Shown here: positions 1 to 5,814 of the stretch, piece by piece
Layout of the letters: each line of letters starts with the position of its first letter
Numbering within the stretch: position 1 is the stretch's first letter
From: SOKG01 sp964449845
GTDB lineage: Bacteria > Chloroflexota > Dehalococcoidia > SZUA-161
Direction of reading: 5' to 3'
NCBI GenBank assembly: GCA_964449845.1
Contig: CAYVES010000133.1
Coordinates: 1 to 7,087, forward strand
Length of the DNA: 7,087 nucleotides
Position numbers and translations under genes: made by a program
The notes under the pieces: model-generated
Databases searched by the model: none
What the model was told of the DNA's origin: nothing
What the model saw: only the letters and a program-made list of their open reading frames with translations

Positions 1-38
1 TCTACGCGTGCGACCTGTGGACCAAGATTCCGGCAACA

Positions 39-182
39 TTATGATGCCAGCATTCCGGGACGATTAGTAGTCTCGTTGTACATCCTCTTCTTCTTGTCAT
101 CCAGGTCCTGCCCCTTACAGGGGTTTATGAGTAACTCGACGGCAGCGACATAGAGATTCCTCTTTGCGAAAGGCGACGGCAC
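39..182 (-). pseudogene. Possible tail of a decayed or fragmentary gene
   Basis: Read from a GTG at 182 down to a TAA at 39-41, this frame gives 47 codons whose use looks like real coding sequence: five Lys codons are all AAG, Glu is GAG, and Asp, Asn and Val mostly end in C or T. The peptide is hydrophilic towards its end, with a short basic run (DDKKKRMYNE). The frame stays open upstream on the minus strand into the AOR start region, but the added residues there look non-coding, being rich in Ser, Pro and Thr. No Shine-Dalgarno site precedes the GTG and no family is recognised. It could be a remnant, a small unrecognised gene, or chance. Confidence is low. Confidence 0.2.
111..128 (+). terminator. 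Weak hairpin with short T run
   Basis: CCCCT (111-115) pairs with AGGGG (119-123) around a 3-base loop and is followed by TTTAT. The stem is only 5 bp and the T run is broken, so this would be at best a weak intrinsic terminator for a gene ending before the window. It may be chance. Confidence 0.18.
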
Positions 183-242
183 TGCGTGACGTTCTGGGGA
201 TGTAGGGAAACATGGGGAAAAGGTACTTACAAGTCTTTCCTG

Positions 243-252
243 GGAGGTAGAA
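243..252 (+). promoter_or_regulatory. Ribosome binding site fixing the AOR GTG start
   Basis: GGAGGTAGAA lies directly before the GTG at 253, leaving 4 bases between GGAGGT and the start codon. It decides the start: translation from this GTG gives the usual AOR N-terminus (GEILEINLTNG). The same 10 bases sit directly before the ATG of the ThDP gene (3921-3930). Confidence 0.85.
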
Positions 253-2109
253 GTGGGAAGCTATTGCGGGGAGATATTGGAGATCAACTTGACCAATGGC
301 ACAATTGGACACTCCGCACTGAAGCAAGACGTGTTACGCAGATTCATCGGTGGGAGCGGAGTGGCGGCCAAACTCTTCCTCGATCGCGTTTCTCCTGATG
401 TAAATCCATTAGCTGGAGAGAACATCCTCTTCTTAATGACCGGGCCCCTGGGAGGTACTGCCCTTCCCGGAGCATCACGCCTTGCAGCAGGTTTCAAATC
501 TCCTCTGACTAATATCTGGGGGGAGAGCAACTGCGGGGGCAATCTTGGCCCCGAGATGAAATTCGCGGGCTACGATGGCATCGCAGTAGAGGGCATTTCC
601 GATAAGCCTGTATATCTCTTTATTGATGATGACAAAGTTGAGATCAAAGACGCTTCCGACCTTTGGGGCAAAGACATCTATGAGACTACCGACCTGCTCA
701 AGGAACGCATCGGAGGAAGGAGAAAGGTGAAGGTCCTGGCAATCGGCCAGGCGGGGGAGAACCTGGTTAAATATGCCACAGCAATAAATGATAAGGATGC
801 GGTATTCGGTCGCTGCGGTGTCGGCGCGGTGATGGGGGCCAAGAATCTGAAGGCGATCGCAGTTCGGGGAACAGGGAAGGTTGAACCGGCCACGCCTGCT
901 GAATTCGAGAAGAGGCGCAAGCAGGTCATGCAAAAGGTCAAAGCTAGCGCAATCACACGTAGCTTACGGGCCTACGGCACTGACGGCGGCATGGTTGGTA
1001 GTGCCATAAGTGGTGATCTGCCTATCAAGAACTGGTCCCTGGGTGAGAACCTTGAATTAGCGTCTAAGATAGACGGAGTAACCCTAAGCAAGCAATATCT
1101 GGTCGGACCCCACGCCTGCTACGGGTGTCCAGTTGCTTGTAAAAGAGTAGTCAGGGTAGAAGAGGGGCCCTATAGGGTCGCCCAAGGACCAGGGCCGGAA
1201 TACGAAACTTGTGCAAGCTTTGGAAGTTTGCTTATGGTCGACGATCTCGCCGGGATCGTGAAGGCAAATGAGGCTTGCAACAGGTATGGTCTTGATACCC
1301 TCTCCTGTGGCGCTTCCATTGCTTTTGCCATCGATTGTTTTGAGAACGGCCTTATTGGCAAGCAGGATACCGACGGCATTGAGTTGAAGTGGGGTGACAT
1401 AGGTACCGTTTTGAAGATGGTGGATAAGATCGCCCAGCGCGAAGGGTTCGGGGATGTCTTGGCAGAAGGAGCCAGACGTGTTGCGCGCGAGATAGGCAAG
1501 AACGCCCGTGACTATGCGGTCGAGGTAAAGGGGCTTGAGCTTCCTATGCACGACCCCAGAGCAGCTCATGGTGTGGGACTGGCTTATGCTACCTCTATTA
1601 GGGGTGGCTGTCACTTGACACATCTCATGCCTTATGTTGAAACAGGGGCGTTTGTTGCCCCAGAGATTGGACTAGCCGGAGAGCATGAGACGAAAACCAG
1701 TGAAGGCAAAGCGGAGATGACCATAGTCTCTGAGAATCTGGCGATGGTGGTGAACTCCGCCATTCTCTGTCAATTCGTCCTGCTTTCCCTCAGCGTAGAG
1801 GATGTGCTCGACATGCTGAGGACAACGACTGGGTTTGACTACGACCTAAACGAGATGATGAAGTGCGGCGAGAGAACCTGGGTGCTCAAAAGGGGGCTGG
1901 GCAATCTTATGGGCGTCAGGGCGGCGGATGATGAATTGCCCCAGCGCATCCTGACTCCCACTAAGGAGGGTGGTGCCGCTGGCTCTGTGCCTGATATCGA
2001 GCTCATGCTGAAGGAGTACTACAGGTTGCGACCTCTCGATGCCGATGGGCGTCCCACCAAAGAAAAGCTCCATAGCTTGGGCCTATCAGACCTCGCCGCC
2101 AAGCTTTGA
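253..2109 (+). CDS. Aldehyde:ferredoxin oxidoreductase (tungsten/molybdenum AOR family)
   Basis: This 618-residue protein has the normal full length of the AOR family. These cytoplasmic enzymes use a tungsten (or molybdenum) bis-pterin cofactor and one [4Fe-4S] cluster to oxidise aldehydes to carboxylic acids, passing electrons to ferredoxin; some members do the reverse or act on other substrates. The N-terminal pterin-binding domain (about 1-210) shows the family pattern, including the GG-fold segment near 93-106 (CGGNLGPEMKFAGYDG). The cluster ligands are visible as C289, C292 and C296 (CYGCPVAC) plus C506, very close to the Pyrococcus furiosus AOR numbering. NRYGLDT (343-349) and HDPRAAHGVG match other conserved family blocks. 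The segment before C506 reads NSAILC, where the family usually has Asp at the first position. The start is GTG with a strong ribosome binding site. GNAT follows 61 bases downstream on the same strand. No ferredoxin or MoaD-like gene, frequent companions of AOR, is in the window. The aldehyde substrate and metal are not determinable. Confidence 0.95.
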   Translation: MGSYCGEILEINLTNGTIGHSALKQDVLRRFIGGSGVAAKLFLDRVSPDVNPLAGENILFLMTGPLGGTALPGASRLAAGFKSPLTNIWGESNCGGNLGPEMKFAGYDGIAVEGISDKPVYLFIDDDKVEIKDASDLWGKDIYETTDLLKERIGGRRKVKVLAIGQAGENLVKYATAINDKDAVFGRCGVGAVMGAKNLKAIAVRGTGKVEPATPAEFEKRRKQVMQKVKASAITRSLRAYGTDGGMVGSAISGDLPIKNWSLGENLELASKIDGVTLSKQYLVGPHACYGCPVACKRVVRVEEGPYRVAQGPGPEYETCASFGSLLMVDDLAGIVKANEACNRYGLDTLSCGASIAFAIDCFENGLIGKQDTDGIELKWGDIGTVLKMVDKIAQREGFGDVLAEGARRVAREIGKNARDYAVEVKGLELPMHDPRAAHGVGLAYATSIRGGCHLTHLMPYVETGAFVAPEIGLAGEHETKTSEGKAEMTIVSENLAMVVNSAILCQFVLLSLSVEDVLDMLRTTTGFDYDLNEMMKCGERTWVLKRGLGNLMGVRAADDELPQRILTPTKEGGAAGSVPDIELMLKEYYRLRPLDADGRPTKEKLHSLGLSDLAAKL

Positions 2110-2130
2110 AGATCAACGTTAGTAGAATTT

Positions 2131-2158
2131 CGCTGACCACCGCATAAGGTAGTCAGCG
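2131..2158 (+). other. Stem-loop between AOR and GNAT
   Basis: CGCTGACCACC (2131-2141) pairs with GGTAGTCAGCG (2148-2158) around a 6-base loop: 11 positions with one C-A mismatch. No T run follows, so it is not a standard intrinsic terminator. It ends 12 bases before the GNAT start and directly abuts the weak ribosome-binding region, so it may stabilise the AOR transcript end or dampen GNAT translation. The role is inferred. Confidence 0.5.
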
Positions 2159-2170
2159 GGTAGAGAACCG

Positions 2171-2815
2171 ATGGATATTGAAATCCGGTCGGCCCGTCCC
2201 GATGATGCTTCCCTTCTAGCGTGGGTCATGCTCATGGCGGGGCGGTCACACCTTCAACGGGGAATCTGGGATATCCTCATTGGAAGGCCGGAGGAAGAGT
2301 GCCTTACCTTCCTTGGATACCTCGCTGTCAGCGATGAGGTTCACATGTGTCACTATACGGGCTTCATAGTGGCAGAGGTAGATGAGCGTCCGGTCGCCGC
2401 CCTTAGTGGTTACGACCCAGTAATGCTCCCACAGGCAACGGTGGGTCCTGCGATGGCCGCTGTCATGGATAAAATGGGGCTCACTCCGGAAGATATGAGC
2501 ACTGGGCAGAAAGGCCTCGCTGCGTTTCTCACATGCCATCCAGAACCATATGAAGGTGCGTGGATCGTCGAGAGCGTTGCTACTCGCCCAGAATCTCGCC
2601 GTCAGGGAATAATTAGCAAACTACTCGAGGAGATACTCGAAGTAGGCCGACAGAGAGGTTTTCGTCTTGCGCAGGTCAGCTTCCAAATTGGCAACACGCC
2701 AGCACAGCTTGCTTACGAAAAAGCTGGCTTCAGATTCTTCGACGAGAAGCGCCATCCTGATTTCCAGGCGGAGATCGGCTGTCCTGGCATTGCGCGGTTA
2801 CTGCGCGACCTCTAG
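2171..2815 (+). CDS. GNAT-family N-acetyltransferase
   Basis: This 214-residue protein has the GNAT fold, whose members transfer an acyl group, usually acetyl from acetyl-CoA, to an amine. The N-terminus IEIRSARPDDA is the usual GNAT opening strand and supports the ATG at 2171. The acetyl-CoA pyrophosphate-binding motif is at about 136-152 (VATRPESRRQGIISKLL): R143-x-x-G146 is kept, but the next glycine/alanine position is I148. The C-terminal block N175...AYEKAGF (181-187) is the conserved motif B. Between them a longer than usual middle segment (about 85-130) is rich in Met, Pro and Gly and may shape the acceptor site. The ribosome binding site is weak and a hairpin lies just upstream. The gene follows AOR on the same strand and may be read through from it, but the acceptor is unknown and any link to aldehyde metabolism is speculative. 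Confidence 0.85.
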   Translation: MDIEIRSARPDDASLLAWVMLMAGRSHLQRGIWDILIGRPEEECLTFLGYLAVSDEVHMCHYTGFIVAEVDERPVAALSGYDPVMLPQATVGPAMAAVMDKMGLTPEDMSTGQKGLAAFLTCHPEPYEGAWIVESVATRPESRRQGIISKLLEEILEVGRQRGFRLAQVSFQIGNTPAQLAYEKAGFRFFDEKRHPDFQAEIGCPGIARLLRDL

Positions 2816-2872
2816 GATGCTGTCAGGTCATTGTCGTCTATTTGAAGGAACCGCAGTACGCTTCTTGGAGCT

Positions 2873-3634
2873 TCAGGCCAGGATGCCGCCATCGACATAT
2901 ATGGTCTGCCCTGTGATACAGCTTGAAGCGCTGGAGGCGAGAAACAAGGCTAGCGACATGATGTCCTCAGGCTCAGCCATGTGACCTAGCGGGATGCTGG
3001 CCTCAATAGCTTTGAGCATATCCGGATTGCTCCACATTGGCTTGCTGAAAGCTGTCTTTACCAGATACGGTCCTATAGCATTGACACGGATGTTATAACG
3101 GGCAAGCTCGACAGCAAGGACCTGGGTGAGCATGACCACTCCGGCCTTTGATATGCTGTAGGCCCCCAGGCCTGGGGCGGCTTTCGCGGCTCCAGTCGAT
3201 GCAATATTGATTATGCTTCCGCTTTCCTTTTCTATCATTATTCTTGCCACTGCTTGGCTACACAGGTAATATCCCTTGAGGCAGACATTCATCACCTTAT
3301 CCCAGCCGTCCTCTCGAAGCTCGGTAAGGGGGCACATAATATTGGTCGCCGCATTGTTGACCAGAATATCGATGGTGTGAAACTTCTCAAGCGTTTTTGA
3401 CACCATATTGTCCACTTCACTTTTTACGGCGATATTGGTTTCAACCGCCAGGACACGCTGGCCTAGGGTCTCAATCTCACCGGCCACTTTCTCAAGATCA
3501 GCGATGGTCCGGCTGACGATCACCACATCCGCACCCGCCTGGGCGAACCCCAGTGCGATCGCCCTACCAATACCCCTGCTCCCCCCGGTGACGACGGCTA
3601 TCTTGCCCTCCAAGGAAAGGGTGGGAATTGTCAT
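2873..3634 (-). CDS. Short-chain dehydrogenase/reductase (classical SDR)
   Basis: This 253-residue protein has the length and all key motifs of a classical SDR: a cytoplasmic NAD(P)(H)-dependent enzyme interconverting an alcohol and a ketone or 3-oxoacyl group. The cofactor glycine motif is TGGSRGIG (16-23). R42 at the end of the second strand (VSRT) suggests a preference for NADP(H). NNAA is at 93-96, and the catalytic tetrad is N116, S146, Y159 and K163 (YSISK). The C-terminus YVDGG is typical of FabG-like proteins. The usual PG after the catalytic region reads P189-Y190. The minus-strand AAGGAGG (3641-3647) lies 6 bases before the ATG. A strong promoter is present at 3714-3742, so the gene is transcribed alone, divergently from the ThDP gene and towards GNAT. 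FabG-type 3-oxoacyl reductase or a polyol/gluconate-type dehydrogenase are the main alternatives; the substrate is unknown. Confidence 0.93.
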   Translation of the reverse strand: MTIPTLSLEGKIAVVTGGSRGIGRAIALGFAQAGADVVIVSRTIADLEKVAGEIETLGQRVLAVETNIAVKSEVDNMVSKTLEKFHTIDILVNNAATNIMCPLTELREDGWDKVMNVCLKGYYLCSQAVARIMIEKESGSIINIASTGAAKAAPGLGAYSISKAGVVMLTQVLAVELARYNIRVNAIGPYLVKTAFSKPMWSNPDMLKAIEASIPLGHMAEPEDIMSLALFLASSASSCITGQTIYVDGGILA

Positions 3635-3713
3635 CCGCTGCCTCCTTCAATCCAAAGTCAGGCACGTCAGATTCTCATGAGTGGGCTGAGCATCTTCCGA
3701 CGTGTGCACCGCG

Positions 3714-3742
3714 ATTATAAGGCCCCACATTCTGCTCGTCAA
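3714..3742 (-). promoter_or_regulatory. Sigma-70-type promoter for the SDR gene
   Basis: Read on the minus strand, TTGACG (3737-3742) is followed after 17 bases by a perfect TATAAT (3714-3719). The predicted transcript start is near 3707, giving a leader of about 73 bases before the SDR ATG. Eleven of twelve hexamer bases match the consensus, with ideal spacing. Confidence 0.75.
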
Positions 3743-3747
3743 GGAGA

Positions 3748-3760
3748 CTGGAGGAACCAG
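3748..3760. promoter_or_regulatory. Candidate operator between divergent promoters
   Basis: CTGG-AGGAA-CCAG is a short perfect dyad lying between the two divergent -35 boxes (3742 and 3772), where a shared regulator could bind. Its arms are only 4 bp, so chance is a real possibility. Confidence 0.2.
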
Positions 3761-3771
3761 CGTTCGTACAT

Positions 3772-3800
3772 TTGAAAATTGTCTGCGAATAGGCTAGAAT
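3772..3800 (+). promoter_or_regulatory. Sigma-70-type promoter for the ThDP gene
   Basis: TTGAAA (3772-3777), a 17-base spacer, then TAGAAT (3795-3800). Each hexamer is one base from consensus. The predicted start is near 3807, giving a leader of about 124 bases before the ThDP ATG. It is oriented away from the SDR promoter, with 29 bases between the two -35 boxes. Confidence 0.68.
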
Positions 3801-3811
3801 CGCATCCTGAC

Positions 3812-3831
3812 GTACCTTCGTCGAATAGTAC
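3812..3831 (+). promoter_or_regulatory. Imperfect palindrome in the ThDP leader
   Basis: GTAC...TTCG-T-CGAA...GTAC forms a nested dyad centred on 3821, with one extra base on the right side. It begins only a few bases after the predicted transcript start, a common place for a repressor site. It could also be a small hairpin. No regulator family is assigned. Confidence 0.3.
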
Positions 3832-3920
3832 ATGACCAGCGGCATTTAGTTTCATCCCCTTGAGTCTAATTATGACCGTCGGTAACTGAGGATCAGCGGA
3901 GCAAAACGACACCAAATGTA

Positions 3921-3930
3921 GGAGGTAGAA
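3921..3930 (+). promoter_or_regulatory. Ribosome binding site of the ThDP gene
   Basis: GGAGGTAGAA directly precedes the ATG at 3931. This 10-base stretch is identical to that before the AOR GTG and supports the chosen start. Confidence 0.85.
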
Positions 3931-5640
3931 ATGGCACAAGTAAGAGGGAGCACACTTGTCGGTAGGGCCCTGAAGAATGAGGGCGTAAGGTCCATTTTCA
4001 CCCTCAGCGGCGAGCTAAGCGAGGTATATGATACATGTGTGGATGAGGGTATTGAGCTTGTAGACATGAGACATGAACAGGCCGTGGCAAACGCTGCGAC
4101 TGGCTACGCGATAGCCGCTGGTGAGCCTGGAGTGACCATGGTTACAGCGGGACCAGGAGCTGTTAACATGGCACCTGGTATGACCACCGCATGGTATGCA
4201 TGCGCGCCAGTAGTTGGCATCACGACACATACGCCACATTGCTACGAGGGAATGGGCGCTATTCAGGAGTTCGACTCTAGAGATTTGTATAGATCTATTA
4301 CAAAGTGGAGAGGCTACTGTACTTCCACGAAGCGGTTGCCGGAATATGTAGCCACAGCTTTTAGATATGCCAATACTGGCCGCAAAGGACCTGTGCTATT
4401 GGATTTCCCTTATGATGTCATGCTGCTCAACGTGGAAGAAGAAGATGCACCCATTATCCCACCAGAGATGTACAGGACCGAAGCGCGCCCATTTGGAAAC
4501 CCTCAACTGGTGAAGAAAGCCACGGAATGGTTACTGGCCGCTCAGAAGCCGGGGATACTGATCGGCAGCGGAATCCTTTGGTCAGGCGCTTCGGAGGAAC
4601 TGATTCAATTCACCGAACTAACCAATATACCGGTATGCTATGCAATAGGTGGAAAAGGTTGCATACCCGACGATCATCCGCTTTGCGGCGGCCCCGTTGG
4701 TCTGGATTTCGGGAGCATAGCAGGAGCTGACGTGCTTCTGGCGATAGGGGTCAGGTTCGAGGAAATACTGGGCTTTGGCGCTGGCAATTTCTATGCGCCC
4801 GATGTAAAGGTGATCTCCGTGGATATCGAGCCTACAGAGATCGGCAGAAATAGGCCCGTTGCTCTCGGGATATGGGGAGATGCCAAAGCAGTTCTGACAC
4901 AGCTAATTGAGTCAGCGAAAGAAGCCCTTGGGGGCAATGGGAGCAAACGCGGGGAAACGGAGTGGGTAAGGAACGTCAAGGGCACTGTCAAAACCATTGA
5001 AGACACGCTGCACTCGGCGGCATCGAGTTCGGAAAAGCCGATTCATCCCTGTCGGCTTGGGAAGGAAGTGTCTGAGTTCTTGGGGAAGGATTCATACATC
5101 ATAATGGATGGGGGAGATATCTTCGCTCAAGTTACTCCTTTTTACCGAGCCAGCTTTCCCGGTAGCTTCATATCGGCCCATGGGGGCTCCTTCGGACACT
5201 TGGGGGGAGGCATTCCCTTCGGGATAGGAGTCAAAGTAGCCAAGCCGGATAAGAGGGTTCTCGTTATAACTGGAGATGGCTCCTTCCTTTTCAATGCCAG
5301 TGAGATTGACACCGCCGTGAGACACAATAAGCAGATCGTTGTTGTTGTAGGCAACGATTGCCAGTGGGGTATGGTTAGACACGATCAGCAGCTCAATGAG
5401 TGCTATGAAGTGTGTTCCAAGCTGAGCGAGGATGTGAGATACGACAAATACGCAGAAAGCTTGGGGGCTTACGGGGAGCTTGTAACCGAACCTGATGAAA
5501 TCCAACCTGCCTTGAGAAGAGCCTTTGACTCAGGGCTACCCGCGGTGCTCGACGTCAGAACAGACCCCACCGCCCTCAACTTTGCCAACTATAGAGGGGT
5601 AGAGGCGAGGCGTGAACTCGCAGAGATGCACAAGAGGTAA
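3931..5640 (+). CDS. Thiamine-diphosphate-dependent lyase/synthase (acetolactate synthase / 2-hydroxyacyl-CoA lyase superfamily)
   Basis: This 569-residue protein has the full three-domain architecture of the ThDP decarboxylase/ligase superfamily. The N-terminal Pyr domain (about 1-175) carries RHEQ (47-50), with E49 as the cofactor-activating glutamate, then AGPGAVN (73-79) and GAIQEFD (109-115). The central domain spans about 185-335. The C-terminal PP domain (about 365-560) holds the diphosphate/Mg motif: GDG (448-450), 24 residues, then N475-D476. D449 is the expected metal ligand, and D476 sits where most relatives have Asn. The GGSFGHLGGG region and GND resemble, from memory, the 2-hydroxyacyl-CoA lyase-like (ILVBL/HACL2) branch more than biosynthetic acetolactate synthase. 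No small regulatory subunit gene or other branched-chain amino acid gene is adjacent, which argues against an ordinary IlvB role. Alternatives are a cyclic dione hydrolase or an acyloin-type carboligase. It has its own promoter and precedes a zinc alcohol dehydrogenase. The family is sure; the reaction is not. Confidence 0.93.
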   Translation: MAQVRGSTLVGRALKNEGVRSIFTLSGELSEVYDTCVDEGIELVDMRHEQAVANAATGYAIAAGEPGVTMVTAGPGAVNMAPGMTTAWYACAPVVGITTHTPHCYEGMGAIQEFDSRDLYRSITKWRGYCTSTKRLPEYVATAFRYANTGRKGPVLLDFPYDVMLLNVEEEDAPIIPPEMYRTEARPFGNPQLVKKATEWLLAAQKPGILIGSGILWSGASEELIQFTELTNIPVCYAIGGKGCIPDDHPLCGGPVGLDFGSIAGADVLLAIGVRFEEILGFGAGNFYAPDVKVISVDIEPTEIGRNRPVALGIWGDAKAVLTQLIESAKEALGGNGSKRGETEWVRNVKGTVKTIEDTLHSAASSSEKPIHPCRLGKEVSEFLGKDSYIIMDGGDIFAQVTPFYRASFPGSFISAHGGSFGHLGGGIPFGIGVKVAKPDKRVLVITGDGSFLFNASEIDTAVRHNKQIVVVVGNDCQWGMVRHDQQLNECYEVCSKLSEDVRYDKYAESLGAYGELVTEPDEIQPALRRAFDSGLPAVLDVRTDPTALNFANYRGVEARRELAEMHKR

Positions 5641-5653
5641 AATGCGTTCTGGC

Positions 5654-5669
5654 CGTGGCTCTAGCCACG
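5654..5669 (+). repeat. Perfect palindrome just after the ThDP gene
   Basis: CGTGGCT-CT-AGCCACG is a perfect 7-bp inverted repeat beginning 13 bases after the ThDP stop codon. As RNA it would form a 6-bp stem with a 4-base loop. There is no T run. It could protect the transcript end or be a protein-binding site. Confidence 0.5.
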
Positions 5670-5676
5670 TCACGAA

Positions 5677-5695
5677 GGAGCATTTCACCCGCTCC
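5677..5695 (+). repeat. Second small stem-loop in the ThDP-ADH gap
   Basis: GGAGC (5677-5681) pairs with GCTCC (5691-5695) around a 9-base loop. It is weak alone and is listed because it lies between two stronger hairpins. Confidence 0.28.
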
Positions 5696-5706
5696 ATGTA
5701 TTGACG

Positions 5707-5733
5707 GCTGGAAAACGTTGTTTTCCGGCTTTC
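5707..5733 (+). terminator. Terminator-like hairpin between ThDP and ADH genes
   Basis: GCTGGAAAAC (5707-5716) pairs with GTTTTCCGGC (5720-5729) around a 3-base GTT loop, giving a 10-bp stem with one T-G wobble. It is followed by TTTC only, so termination may be partial. It would let the ThDP gene be expressed at a higher level than the downstream dehydrogenase. I could not place a good promoter between it and 5815. Confidence 0.45.
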
Positions 5734-5814
5734 AGCGGGAACGGCAGTATGGAGGATGACGGGTCTTGGTACGTGTATTGAGGTTTCGTCGGTGACAGTT
5801 TAGGAGGGAACGAG

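Noticed and set aside
1..67. Possible C-terminal end of an upstream plus-strand gene (frame ending at TAG 65-67, or at TGA 42-44)
   Set aside because: Two frames are open from the window edge and neither gives a recognisable C-terminus. A minus-strand frame in the same place looks more coding-like.
475..933. 152-residue minus-strand open frame inside AOR
   Set aside because: It is antisense to a strongly supported AOR gene, has no family features, and its composition is that of a reverse-frame shadow.
2123..2128. TAGAAT as a -10 box for GNAT
   Set aside because: There is no acceptable -35 hexamer 16-18 bases upstream, and the implied start would fall inside the stem-loop.
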